Shown in pieces: positions 33,954 to 43,311 of a stretch of DNA of 64,000 nt. The DNA is from JBEKCP01 sp049509515 (lineage in GTDB: Bacteria; Planctomycetota; Planctomycetia; Pirellulales; Thermoguttaceae): contig JBEKZV010000021.1 of the NCBI GenBank assembly GCA_049509515.1, forward strand, positions 1 to 64,000. The letters run 5' to 3'. Position numbers and translations under genes: made by a program. Each line of letters opens with the position of its first letter. Position 1 is the first letter of the stretch. The notes under the pieces were generated by a model. It made no database searches and was not told where the DNA came from. It saw only the letters and a list, made by a program, of their open reading frames with translations.

Positions 33954-34034
33954 GGTGGGACGAGGTACGAGTCCCACCAGCAAGAAAAAGAAGAAGCCGA
34001 ATTCCACGTGGTGGGACTCGTACCTCGTCCCACC
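33954..34034. repeat. 25-bp inverted repeat between hypD and hypE
   Basis: GGTGGGACGAGGTACGAG... (33954-33978) and its near-perfect reverse complement (34010-34034), with a purine-rich 31-nt loop. The hypD stop codon TAG is the start of this element on the minus strand. Confidence 0.9.
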
Positions 34035-35126
<1,092 letters not shown>

Positions 35127-35151
35127 GAGAAACCCAGGGGCGATGCCCGTG

Positions 35152-35388
35152 CTACCCTGCCCCGGCCTCCCCGATCTGCCGGATGTAGGAGAATATCTCC
35201 TGGGCCTCCGCCTCGTCGACGCGGCTGATGGCAAAGCCGACGTGGACGATCACGTACTCGCCCACCACCGCCTCGGGCGTGTACGCCAGGCACACCTCCT
35301 TGAGGATGCCGCCGAACTCGACCCGGCCCATGGGCAGATCGTCTTGCAGGTAGGTCTCGACCAGTTTACCGGGAATGCCTAGACACAT
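35152..35388 (-). CDS. hypC: Hydrogenase assembly chaperone HypC/HupF
   Basis: 78 residues from the ATG at 35388, giving the required N-terminal MCLGIPGK; the initial Cys2 is the Fe ligand. GRVEFGGILKEVCLAYTP and YVIVHVGFAISRVDEAEA are typical. Binds HypD and the hydrogenase large subunit precursor. Confidence 0.97.
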   Translation of the reverse strand: MCLGIPGKLVETYLQDDLPMGRVEFGGILKEVCLAYTPEAVVGEYVIVHVGFAISRVDEAEAQEIFSYIRQIGEAGAG

Positions 35389-35406
35389 GGAGCAGTTCCT
35401 GACCGC

Positions 35407-35428
35407 GCGGGGCAAGCCCCGCCGCTAA
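35407..35428. repeat. R2 variant between hypF and hypC
   Basis: GCGGGGCAAGCCCCGCCGCTAAAC-like half-palindrome, followed by a second partial copy up to about 35455. Confidence 0.7.
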
Positions 35429-35458
35429 ACATTTTCAAGAAGCCCCGCCGCCAAGCGT

Positions 35459-37837
35459 TCACAAATTGGCGGCGACATAGACCTGCCCCAGGGCGATGCC
35501 GCCGTCGCCGGGTGGAACGCGGCGGTGCAGGAATACGACGAACCCCTCGTTCAATAGTCGGCGGCGGAGCCGTTCCGTCAACAGCGCGTTTTGGAAGCAC
35601 CCGCCGGTCAAGGCAACCTGCGGGCAGCCGGCCAAGCGGGCCACCGCCACCGCCCACTCGGCCAGGGCGTTATGGAATCGGGCGCTGATGCGGCCCACCG
35701 GCTCGCCCGCCGCCAGGTCCGCCAGCACCGCATGCACCAGCGGGGCCCAATCGGCCTCCGGCACTGGGCCGTTTAGCGGGCGGGCTTGCCCGCCGTTGAC
35801 TGGCGGGCGGCTGCCTTCGGCCATCGGCAGCGGATATGCCTCCTCGACGCCCGGGTCGGCCGCGAACTCCAGCGCCATGGCTGCCTGCCCCTCGAAACTG
35901 ATCACCCCGGCCAGCCCGCACAACGCCGCCACGGCGTCGAACAGCCGGCCCATGCTGCTGGTGCGGGGCGAGCGGAGGCCGCGCTGGAGCATCCGCATGA
36001 GCGTTTCCAGATCGCTCGGGCCGAACCAGCCCGCCGCATAGTCGGCCGCCCCGTCGCCGAACACCTCGTAGAGCAGGCCCAGGGCCGACCGCCGCGGCTG
36101 GCGGACGGCCCGATCGCCGCCCGGCAGGGGGAAGGTCCGCAGCCGGGCGACACGGCAGTAGCTGCCTTTCTCGCACCGCAGGACCTCGCCGCCCCAGACC
36201 GTGCCGTCCGGACCGTAGCCCGTCCCGTCCCACGAGAGCCCCAGCACCGGCCCCTCCAGGCCGTGCTCGGCGATGCAGGCCGCCACGTGGGCATGGTGGT
36301 GCTGCACCCGGACCAGCGGCACGTCCCAGGCTGCCGCCAGTGCCTCGGCGTGCCGCGTCGAGGCGTAGTCGGGATGCAAGTCGCAGGCCACGGTCGCGGG
36401 GGCGGCCCGGAAGAATTCCAGCAAGTCGTCGATCGCCCGCCGGAACACCTCCACGCCCAACAGGGTGTCCAGGTCGCCGACGTGCTGGCTGACGACCAGC
36501 GGCGTCGGGCCGCTCGGGCGGCCGATGGCCAGGGCCACCGTGTTCTTCAAATGCCCACCCACCGCCAGGATCGTCGGGGCCGCCATGCCCAACAGGATGG
36601 GCAGCGGGGCATAACCCCGGGCGCGGCGGAGCACCTGGAGCCCGTCGGGCCCCACGCGGGCCACGGAGTCGTCCACCGGACGGACGATCGGCCGATTGTG
36701 GGTCAACAGCACGTCGGCGATGGGTCCCAGCCGCGCCACCGCCTCTTTCGTCCGGGTGGCCATCGGCTCTTCCGAGAGATTCCCGCTGGTGCAGACCACC
36801 GGCCGGCCGACCGCCGCCAGCAGCAAATGGTGCAACGGCGTGTAGGGCAGCATGGCGCCCAGGTACGGGTTGTCGGGAGCTATACCTTTGAAGGCGGCAG
36901 CCGCTTGCGGCTTCGCAGTATGGCTCCTCCGCCGCACGAGCAGGATCGGGGCCTCCGGCCCGGCCAGGGCCCGGGCCTCCTCGTCCGAAACCTCGCAGTG
37001 CTCCCGCAGGGCCTCCAGCGTGGGGAACATGACCGCCAACGGCCGGTCCGGCCGGTGCTTGCGCTGTCGGAGGCGGGCGACGGCCGCTGCGCTGGTGGCA
37101 TCCGTCAGGAGTTGGAATCCGCCCAGGCCCTTGAGGGCCACGATCTGCCCGGCCAGGAGGGCTTGGACCGCCTGATCGAGCGCTTCCCGGCCCGTAGCCA
37201 GCGGCCGGCCTCCAGCATCCAACAATTCCAGCGCCGGCCCGCACGCCGGGCAGGCGATCGGCTGGGCGTGGAAGCGGCGGTCCGCCGGGTCGTCGTATTC
37301 CGCTTGGCATTCGCGACACATGGTGAAGGCGGCCATCGAGGTCCGCGGCCGGTCGTAAGGCAACTGGCGGATGAGCGACCACCGCGGTCCGCAGGCGGTG
37401 CAATTGGTGAACGGATAGCCGTATCGCCGCTGGGCCGGGTCGCGAATCTCGGCCAGGCAGGCGTCGCAGATGGCCAGGTCGGCGGGAATGGTCGGCTGGG
37501 GGGCCGCGCCGGCGACACTGGTCCGGATCTGGAAGCTGCCTGCTGAAGGCTCCGACCCCGGCTCGGGGCCCGCAGGTTGCTCGACGACCTCGATCGCATC
37601 GATCCGCGCCCGGGGCGGCGGTTCGTTGCCCAGCGCCGCCAGGAACCCTTCGACCGCTGCCGCCTCGCCGCTGACATGAATCTGCACCGTGTCCGCCGCG
37701 TTCTGCACCCAGCCGGCCAGCCCCCGCGATCGGGCCGCCTGGTACACGAACGGCCGCAGTCCGACCCCTTGCACCACGCCGCGGACGGTGACCGCCACAG
37801 CGCGAATCGCCGGAGGCTTGGGAGACGTAGAGGTCAT
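35459..37837 (-). CDS. hypF: Carbamoyltransferase HypF with two repeat insertions
   Basis: 792 residues from the ATG at 37837. HypF makes the carbamoyl group for HypE from carbamoyl phosphate. Domains in order: acylphosphatase (VRGVVQGVGLRPFVY), two zinc fingers (CDACLAEIRDP...CTACGP; CRECQAEYDD...CPACGP), YrdC-like (ALKGLGGFQLLTDA, KHRPDRPLAVMFP), and the Kae1-like domain (LHPDYASTRHAEAL, VQHHHAHVAACIAEH, LSWDGTGYGPDGTVWGGE, LTGGCFQN). Repeat-derived stretches: AKPQAA (36900-36916, R1) after RRRSHT, and NGGQARPLN (35771-35794, R2) near the C-terminus. Family motifs are otherwise complete. Confidence 0.96.
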   Translation of the reverse strand: MTSTSPKPPAIRAVAVTVRGVVQGVGLRPFVYQAARSRGLAGWVQNAADTVQIHVSGEAAAVEGFLAALGNEPPPRARIDAIEVVEQPAGPEPGSEPSAGSFQIRTSVAGAAPQPTIPADLAICDACLAEIRDPAQRRYGYPFTNCTACGPRWSLIRQLPYDRPRTSMAAFTMCRECQAEYDDPADRRFHAQPIACPACGPALELLDAGGRPLATGREALDQAVQALLAGQIVALKGLGGFQLLTDATSAAAVARLRQRKHRPDRPLAVMFPTLEALREHCEVSDEEARALAGPEAPILLVRRRSHTAKPQAAAAFKGIAPDNPYLGAMLPYTPLHHLLLAAVGRPVVCTSGNLSEEPMATRTKEAVARLGPIADVLLTHNRPIVRPVDDSVARVGPDGLQVLRRARGYAPLPILLGMAAPTILAVGGHLKNTVALAIGRPSGPTPLVVSQHVGDLDTLLGVEVFRRAIDDLLEFFRAAPATVACDLHPDYASTRHAEALAAAWDVPLVRVQHHHAHVAACIAEHGLEGPVLGLSWDGTGYGPDGTVWGGEVLRCEKGSYCRVARLRTFPLPGGDRAVRQPRRSALGLLYEVFGDGAADYAAGWFGPSDLETLMRMLQRGLRSPRTSSMGRLFDAVAALCGLAGVISFEGQAAMALEFAADPGVEEAYPLPMAEGSRPPVNGGQARPLNGPVPEADWAPLVHAVLADLAAGEPVGRISARFHNALAEWAVAVARLAGCPQVALTGGCFQNALLTERLRRRLLNEGFVVFLHRRVPPGDGGIALGQVYVAANL
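35771..35794. repeat. R2 translated inside hypF
   Basis: Complete R2 half-element read on the minus strand as GGQARPLN. Confidence 0.9.
36900..36916 (+). repeat. R1 translated inside hypF
   Basis: Exact R1, read as AKPQAA on the minus strand, within the YrdC-like domain loop. Confidence 0.9.
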
Positions 37838-38237
37838 GCGGCAGGGCTGGGGTTCGCAGAAACAGGGGGCGGACGGCAACCGCCCCGCTATCCCCCTAGT
37901 CTATGGCCAAGCCCGGGAGGAAGAAAGGCAGTGGGTGGTGGGCAGCGGGCAGTGGAAAGCATTGCAAATTGCAGAATTGAGATTCCACTGCCCAGCCAGC
38001 CAAACTCTTCCCGCCTTTCTCACCCTCCTACCCGCTCGCGGATCGGACACCACGCGCGACCACGCTGCGCATGGTGCCCAGGTCGCCGCGGGTATCTGCC
38101 CACCGCCCACCGCCCACTGCCCACTGCCCACTGCCTTTTTCCGCTTCGACCCGTACAATTCTTCAAACGAGCAAAGATGGTCTTGCTCGCGCTGAGTGCG
38201 TGAATTCACCCTTGGGTGTTTTGATAGGAGGTGAGCC
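37838..38237. other. Intergenic region filled with repeats
   Basis: 400 bases between hypF (-) and the SnoaL-like gene (+). GGGCAGT/GGGCAGC units at 37929-37957 have inverted partners CCCACTG/CCCACCG at about 38100-38133; R4 is at 38058-38079; TTGCAAATTGC tract near 37965. A TACAAT at 38154-38159 may be a -10 for the next gene but no good -35 is in place. Confidence 0.7.
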
Positions 38238-38660
38238 ATGTCGGAGCAGAATCTCAATATCGTGATGAATCTCTACGGCGCGGTCGCGCGGGGCGAGTTC
38301 CCCCTCGACTCTCTCGACCCCCAGGTCGAGTGGACCGAGGCCAACGTGCCGGACCTCTGGTTCGGCGGCACGCATCACGGGCCGGATGCCGTGTTGCGGG
38401 AGGTCATGGGCCCCACCTCCGAGCACGTCGACGGGTTCCGTTTGCAATGCGACGAATTCCTCGATGCGGGGGACCGCATCATCGTCACGGGCCGTTTCCT
38501 GGGGCGCGGGAAGGAGACGGGCGTCGGCCTGGACGCGGCCTTCGCCCACATCTGGACGTTGCGCGACGACAAGGTAACCCGCTTCCAGGGCTACACGGAT
38601 ACGGCAAACTGGCTCTACGCCCTGTACCGCATCCAGGTCGAGCATCCCGTCGGGGTGTAG
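38238..38660 (+). CDS. SnoaL-like / NTF2-fold protein
   Basis: 140 residues, ATG with a near-perfect SD (GGAGGTGA, 4 nt away). Fold markers of the SnoaL/ketosteroid isomerase superfamily: an N-terminal helix (NIVMNLYGAVARGEFPLDSLDPQVEW), GGTHHGPDAVLREV, DEFLDAGDRIIVTGRFLGRGKETG, and HIWTLRDDKVTRFQGYTDT. Members bind small hydrophobic molecules or catalyse isomerisation; no substrate can be inferred. Convergent with argG. Confidence 0.85.
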   Translation: MSEQNLNIVMNLYGAVARGEFPLDSLDPQVEWTEANVPDLWFGGTHHGPDAVLREVMGPTSEHVDGFRLQCDEFLDAGDRIIVTGRFLGRGKETGVGLDAAFAHIWTLRDDKVTRFQGYTDTANWLYALYRIQVEHPVGV

Positions 38661-38666
38661 GAGACG

Positions 38667-38687
38667 TGCGAAGCCGCCAGCGGCTTC
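38667..38687. repeat. R1 variant between convergent genes
   Basis: GCGAAGCCGCCAGCGGCTTC forms an 8-bp hairpin with a 2-nt loop, overlaps the argG stop and may act as a bidirectional terminator. Confidence 0.7.
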
Positions 38688-39900
38688 AATACTCGCGCCT
38701 GTGGAGCCGCGCCTGAACGCGACCGGGGAGGCCCTGAATCCGCAGGAAACCTTCGGCGTCGGTCTGGTTGTACGAGCCGCCCCCCTCCATCGTGGCAATG
38801 CCCTCGTCGTAGAGGCTGTTGGGGCTCGACCGGGCGGCCACGTCGATGTTGCCCTTGAAAAGGTCCAAGCTCACTTCGCCGGTGACCGGCTGCTGGGCCT
38901 GGCGGATGAAGGCCATCAGCGCGTCCATCTTGGCGTGATACCAGAAGCCGTAGTACACCATTTCAGCAACTTCCGGGGCTAGGCGGTCGCGGAGGTGCAC
39001 CAGGTCGCGGTCCAGGGTCAATTGCTCGACGAGGCGGTGGGCCGCGTACAGGATCGTCATGCCCGGGGCCTCGTACACCCCGCGGCTCTTCATGCCGACG
39101 AAGCGGTTCTCGACCATGTCGATCCGCCCGATGCCGTTGCGGCCGCCGATCTCGTTGAGCCAGCAGACGATCTCGAACGGCTCGAGCAGGTCGCCGTTGA
39201 CGCTCAGCGGAACGCCCGACCGGAAAGCCACGACAACGTTCTCGCTCTCGTCCGGGGCCTCCTGCGGCGCGACGGTCATGCCGAAGTCCACCAGCCCGAC
39301 GCCGCTTGTGGCCAGGTCTTCGAGTTTTCCGGCCTCGTAGCTGATGTGCAGGCAGTTCTCGTCGGAGCTGTACGGCTTGGCGACCGTGGCCTTCACCGGG
39401 ATGTTCCGCTCCTGGCAGTAGGCGATCATCTCGCTGCGGCCGGGGAAGCGGCAGCGAAACTTCTCGATCCGCCAGGGGGCGATCACCCGTATGCCCGGCT
39501 CCAGGGCCTCGGCCGCCAACTGGAAGCGACACTGGTCGTTGCCCTTGCCGGTGGCCCCGTGGGCGAAGGCGTCGGCCCCCAGCTCGCGGGCCACCTGCAG
39601 GCAAACCTTGGCGATCAGCGGCCGGGCAATCGACGTGCCCAACAGGTATGCGCCCTCGTACTTCGCCTGCCACTGCATGACCGGGACGGCGAAGTCGCGG
39701 CAGAGATCTGCCTGGGCATCGACGATGCGGACCGAGCGGGCGCCGATGTCCCTGGCCTTCTGGAGGACCGCTTCCCGATCCTCCAACGGCTGCCCCAGGT
39801 CGACATACACGGCGTGGACGTCGTAGCCCTCCTCGACGAGCCAGCCCAGGATCACCGAAGTGTCCAAACCGCCGGAATACGCCAGCACGCAGCTTGCCAT
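38686..39900 (-). CDS. argG: Argininosuccinate synthase
   Basis: 404 residues from the ATG at 39900, the usual family start; earlier ATGs at 39912 and 39981 are less likely. Condenses citrulline and aspartate with ATP. Motifs: AYSGGLDTS (P-loop-like ATP site), YEGAYLLGTSIARPLIAK, HGATGKGNDQCRFQLAAEAL, NIPVKATVAKPYSSDENC, and GRNGIGRIDMVENRFVGMKSRGVYEAPG. Length normal. A possible promoter is at 39953-39981. Confidence 0.97.
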   Translation of the reverse strand: MASCVLAYSGGLDTSVILGWLVEEGYDVHAVYVDLGQPLEDREAVLQKARDIGARSVRIVDAQADLCRDFAVPVMQWQAKYEGAYLLGTSIARPLIAKVCLQVARELGADAFAHGATGKGNDQCRFQLAAEALEPGIRVIAPWRIEKFRCRFPGRSEMIAYCQERNIPVKATVAKPYSSDENCLHISYEAGKLEDLATSGVGLVDFGMTVAPQEAPDESENVVVAFRSGVPLSVNGDLLEPFEIVCWLNEIGGRNGIGRIDMVENRFVGMKSRGVYEAPGMTILYAAHRLVEQLTLDRDLVHLRDRLAPEVAEMVYYGFWYHAKMDALMAFIRQAQQPVTGEVSLDLFKGNIDVAARSSPNSLYDEGIATMEGGGSYNQTDAEGFLRIQGLPGRVQARLHRREY

Positions 39901-39952
39901 AGCTCCCCCCATGCGTCGAAATGCCCGGTTGCCAAACGGTCCTGAAACGGCT

Positions 39953-39981
39953 ATTTTCGCCGGTATTCCCCGAATCGGCAA
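39953..39981 (-). promoter_or_regulatory. Possible promoter of argG
   Basis: Minus strand TTGCCG, 17-nt spacer, GAAAAT; 4/6 matches in each box, divergent from the YihY promoter. Confidence 0.35.
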
Positions 39982-40010
39982 GCACCCCTCCCCGGACGGC
40001 CCTCCCGGCG

Positions 40011-40039
40011 TTGACGGCGCCGGGGCGATCTGTTACGGT
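40011..40039 (+). promoter_or_regulatory. Possible promoter of the YihY-type gene
   Basis: TTGACG (40011-40016), 17-nt spacer, TACGGT (40034-40039), 39 nt before the ATG. Confidence 0.4.
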
Positions 40040-40077
40040 CTGGGAGCCGATTTCCTTTCCTCCGCGAGGAGTTGCGT

Positions 40078-40959
40078 ATGCCAGCGTGGCTGAAGCGCGC
40101 AGCCGCGGTTTTCTTCGGGAAACCATGGCGGGTGCTGCGAAAAACCTGGGCTGGCTGGGAGAGGGACGACGGCTTCTTGCTCAGCGCGGCAATGGCGTAC
40201 TACGCGGCCTTTTCCCTGTTCCCCCTGTGCCTGGTGCTGATCGCCGCGTTGGGATTCGTCATGCGGCTGTCGGCCCAGGCGCAGGATGCCCGGCAGCGAC
40301 TCTTCCAGGAAGTGGAGCGGCACGCGGGGCCGTGGCTGGCCGAGCAGTTGGAGGCCCTTTTGGCCGGCGTGTCCGCGCACGCCGGCCTGGGCGGCCCCAT
40401 CGGGATCATCACCCTGCTGCTGGCCGCCATCGGCATCTTCCTGCAGCTTAATTACATGTTCGACAAGATTTGGGGCACCGGCGGCCCCGCTGCCCGGGGT
40501 TGGCTCGGCTCGCTCCGCACCATCCTCCTGGGCCGCCTGACGGCCTTCCTCATGCTGTTGGCCGTCGGTGGCCTGCTGGCCGCCATTTTCCTGGCCGACA
40601 TAGTGCGGGCGGGCATCCGCTCCTATGTCGTGCAACTGCCGGCCGGCCGAACCGTCTGGCACTCATGGGAGCTCGCCGTGATGTTGGCCGGGAACGCCTT
40701 GCTCTTCGCCGTACTCTACAAAACACTGCCCAAGGTGCCGATCCGCTGGCGAGACGCCTTGGCCGGCGGCGCCTTCGTTTCGGTGGTCTGGTTTCTCGGG
40801 CAGCGGCTCCTGGTGGTGCTGCTGATCGGCGAGGGTTACTCGGCCTACGGGGTCGTCGGATCGTTCATCGCCGTGATGTTGTGGCTCTACTATGCCAGCG
40901 CCACGGTGTTCCTCGGCGCCGAGTTCGTCCGTGCGCTGGGGGGAGACGGAAGGGATTGA
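40078..40959 (+). CDS. YihY/virulence factor BrkB family membrane protein
   Basis: 293 residues from the ATG at 40078 (GAGGAG 6 nt upstream; a TTG is 2 codons before). About six transmembrane helices with family signatures: FLLSAAMAYYAAFSLFPLCLVLIAALGFV, LQLNYMFDKIWGT, ALLFAVLYKTLPKVPIRWRDALAGGAFVSVVWFLGQRL, and YGVVGSFIAVMLWLYYASATVFLGAEFVRAL. Family function is not established (once called RNase BN by mistake). Confidence 0.92.
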   Translation: MPAWLKRAAAVFFGKPWRVLRKTWAGWERDDGFLLSAAMAYYAAFSLFPLCLVLIAALGFVMRLSAQAQDARQRLFQEVERHAGPWLAEQLEALLAGVSAHAGLGGPIGIITLLLAAIGIFLQLNYMFDKIWGTGGPAARGWLGSLRTILLGRLTAFLMLLAVGGLLAAIFLADIVRAGIRSYVVQLPAGRTVWHSWELAVMLAGNALLFAVLYKTLPKVPIRWRDALAGGAFVSVVWFLGQRLLVVLLIGEGYSAYGVVGSFIAVMLWLYYASATVFLGAEFVRALGGDGRD

Positions 40960-41005
40960 GGAGACGAGCTTTCTTGGATTTGGGACTTCAGACCGGGAGA
41001 TTGGG

Positions 41006-41022
41006 ACCGCTTGCGGCTTCGC
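41006..41022 (+). repeat. R1 copy upstream of rpmF
   Basis: One mismatch (ACCGCTTGCGGCTTCGC), 40 nt before the rpmF promoter. Confidence 0.8.
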
Positions 41023-41060
41023 ATGGCACGGCACCGCCCGGATTTTCTGCTCCCCAGCGC

Positions 41061-41089
41061 TTGACAGGCCCCCGCGGCGGTCTTAACAT
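41061..41089 (+). promoter_or_regulatory. Sigma-70-type promoter of the rpmF-fab operon
   Basis: TTGACA (41061-41066), 17-nt spacer, TAACAT (41084-41089). The perfect -35 and ideal spacing make it a good candidate; the ATG of rpmF is 89 nt further. Confidence 0.7.
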
Positions 41090-41177
41090 GATGCGTTCCA
41101 TCGAAATTGGTAGGTGTTTCCCCGGGGCAGCGGCGGGCGAGCCCATGCCCGGCCCGGCCCGGTAATGGAGGCAAGTC

Positions 41178-41357
41178 ATGGCCGTTCCCAAACGCCGACA
41201 TTCCAACGCCCGCACCGGCAGCCGCCGGGCCCACGACGCCAAGCAGCCCCGGCACTTGGTGTACTGCCCGCAGTGTAGCACGGCGGTGCCGCCGCACACG
41301 GTCTGTCCGAAGTGCGGGCACTACATGGGTCGCAAGGTCGTCGAGACGGAATCCTGA
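41178..41357 (+). CDS. rpmF: 50S ribosomal protein L32
   Basis: 59 residues, ATG with GGAGG 7 nt upstream. MAVPKRRHSNARTGSRRAHD is the classic L32 N-terminus; the zinc ribbon is complete with CPQC (30-33) and CPKC (43-46). Located, as in many bacteria, directly before fatty-acid synthesis genes; plsX and fabH, often between rpmF and fabD, are missing here. Confidence 0.97.
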   Translation: MAVPKRRHSNARTGSRRAHDAKQPRHLVYCPQCSTAVPPHTVCPKCGHYMGRKVVETES

Positions 41358-41359
41358 CG

Positions 41360-42268
41360 TTGGGCAAGATCGCGTTCTTATTTCCCGGGCAGGGGGCGCA
41401 GACGGTCGGGATGGGGCGGCGGCTGGCCGAGTCGCTGCCCGCCGCCCGGCAGCTTTACGATCGCGCCGCCGAGGTGCTGGGCTACGACCTGGCGCAGCTC
41501 TGTTTCGAGGGACCGGCCGATGTGCTCGACTCGACCATCTACAGCCAGCCGGCACTGTTCGTGACCAGCCTGGCGGCGTTGGAGTCGTTGCGGGCCGAGT
41601 CGCCGGAGGTGGTGTTGTCCTGCGAGGCGGCCGCCGGCCTGAGCCTGGGGGAATACACCGCGATGGTCTTCGCCGGCATCATGGACTTCGAGGCCGGCCT
41701 GATGCTGGTGCAGCGCCGCGGAGCGGCCATGCAGGAGGCCGCCGACGCCACGCCCAGCGGCATGGTCAGCATCTTGGGCCTGGAGCGGGTCCAAGTCGAG
41801 GCCCTTTGCCAGCAGGCCCGCCAGGGCGACGTCCTCGAGATCGCCAACCTGCTGTGTCCGGGCCTGTTCGTCGTTTCGGGGACCAACGGGGCGTGCGAGC
41901 GGGCGGCCGAGCTGGCCCCCGCCCTGGGAGCGATGAAAGCCACGCCCCTGGCCGTCGCAGGGGCCTTCCATACCCCGATCATGCGGCCCGCCGACCAGCG
42001 CTGCGCCGCGGCCCTGGCCGAAGTCCCCATGCACCGCCCCCGCATTCCCGTCATCTTCAACGTCGATGCCCAGCCCCACGACGACCCCGAAGACATCCGC
42101 CGCTTGATGATCCGGCAAATCGTCCAGCCGGTCCGCTGGGAGGAGTCGATGCGCTACCTCCTGGCCCAGGGATGCGACCTGTTCTACGAGGTCGGTCCCG
42201 GCCGGGTGCTCCGCGGACTGCTGCGACGGATCGACCGCAAAGTGGAGTGCCAGAACGTCGAGGTGTGA
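41360..42268 (+). CDS. fabD: Malonyl-CoA:ACP transacylase
   Basis: 302 residues from a TTG at 41360, two nt after the rpmF stop, giving the typical start GKIAFLFPGQGAQTVGMG. FabD moves malonyl from CoA to ACP. The nucleophile elbow is GLSLGEYTA (Ser with GxSxG), the Arg is in LMLVQRRGAAMQ, and the catalytic His is in VAGAFHTPIM. Translation is probably coupled to rpmF. Confidence 0.95.
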   Translation: MGKIAFLFPGQGAQTVGMGRRLAESLPAARQLYDRAAEVLGYDLAQLCFEGPADVLDSTIYSQPALFVTSLAALESLRAESPEVVLSCEAAAGLSLGEYTAMVFAGIMDFEAGLMLVQRRGAAMQEAADATPSGMVSILGLERVQVEALCQQARQGDVLEIANLLCPGLFVVSGTNGACERAAELAPALGAMKATPLAVAGAFHTPIMRPADQRCAAALAEVPMHRPRIPVIFNVDAQPHDDPEDIRRLMIRQIVQPVRWEESMRYLLAQGCDLFYEVGPGRVLRGLLRRIDRKVECQNVEV

Positions 42269-42272
42269 GCCT

Positions 42273-42868
42273 ATGGATTCAAGCAGCCGCATCACCGTCG
42301 ATCTGACCGGCCGGCCGGCGATCGTGACCGGGGCCGCCCGCGGGCTGGGCCGCGCCATCGCCATCAGCCTGGCCCGCGCCGGGGCCAAGGTCGCCTGCGT
42401 CGACATCAACGCCGAGGCTTTGGAGGCCACGATCCGCGCCATCCGCGACCTGGGCGGCGCCGCCGAGCCGCTGGCCTGCGACGTCACCGACCCCCAGCGC
42501 GTCGGCCAAGTCGTCGACGAGGTGCTCCGGCTGTGGGGCGGACTGGAAATCCTGGTCAACAACGCCGGCATCACCCGCGACAACGTGATCCTCCGCATGA
42601 AAGACGACCAGTGGGACGCGGTCCTGGCGATCAACCTCAAGGGGACGTTCCTGTTCACACCGTCAACGCCGTCGCCCCCGGCTTCATCGCCACGGAGATG
42701 ACCGCCGCGCTGGGCGAAGAACTCCTGGCGAAGATCCGCCGGGAGATCCCCCTGGGCCGACTGGGGGACCCCCAGGACGTAGCCGATGCGGTCCTTTTCC
42801 TGGCCAGCGACGCCGCCGCCTTCATTACCGGCCACGTCCTGACCGTCGACGGGGGGCTGACCGCCTGA
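42273..42868 (+). pseudogene. fabG: 3-oxoacyl-ACP reductase FabG, internal deletion with frameshift
   Basis: The first frame (42273-42701) gives a normal FabG N-terminus: GRPAIVTGAARGLGRAIA (NADPH site), CDVTDPQRV, and LVNNAGITRDNVILRMKDDQWDAVLAINLKGTFLFT. At about 42657-42662 the sequence jumps straight to TVNAVAPGFIATEMT in another frame (42661-42868), ending ITGHVLTVDGGLTA. About 57 residues (length equal to 1 modulo 3 in nucleotides) are missing, including the catalytic Ser, the YxxxK pair and a dimer helix. Such a protein cannot be active. Either a real deletion, with another FabG elsewhere, or an assembly/sequencing error in an essential gene. Confidence 0.9.
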
Positions 42869-43048
42869 TGGGATTTGGAGTGCCCGGAAAATTAGGGCAT
42901 TCTCGGGGGAAAAAATCGGCCGGGAGATATGGACAGCGACCGGGAAAGTCGCTATGTTTCGGAATTACTTGGAAGGCTAGGCGGTTCGGACGGGGGGTGC
43001 CCTCGGCCGTCATTTCTGTCTGCATCTATCGCCCAGGAGGAGCCTCAG

Positions 43049-43306
43049 GTGGCCTCAGTCGAAGAACGTGTCATTGATATCGTTGCCGAGCAGCTTGGCG
43101 TCAGCAAGGATCAGATCACCCGCGATACCTCGTTCGTCAACGATCTCGGGGCCGACTCGCTCGATACCGTCGAGTTGGTGATGGAGCTCGAGGAAGAGTT
43201 CGACATCAACATCCCGGACGATGCGGCCGAGAAGATCCAGACGGTCGGGCAAGCCATCGACCACATCGAGAAGGCGGTCGCCAGCAGCGAAACTTCGTCG
43301 AGTTGA
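43049..43306 (+). CDS. acpP: Acyl carrier protein
   Basis: 85 residues from the GTG at 43049 (AGGAGG 8 nt upstream). The phosphopantetheine attachment site is DLGADSLDTVELVMELEEEF, with Ser in DSL. Typical acidic four-helix protein. Between fabG and acpP are 180 nt with a short hairpin, so it may also have its own promoter. Confidence 0.97.
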   Translation: MASVEERVIDIVAEQLGVSKDQITRDTSFVNDLGADSLDTVELVMELEEEFDINIPDDAAEKIQTVGQAIDHIEKAVASSETSSS

Positions 43307-43311
43307 GCCCC

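Noticed and set aside
40960..41177. Search for a DUF177/YceD gene upstream of rpmF
   Set aside because: Only 217 bases with an R1 copy and a promoter are present; no frame has the YceD pattern.
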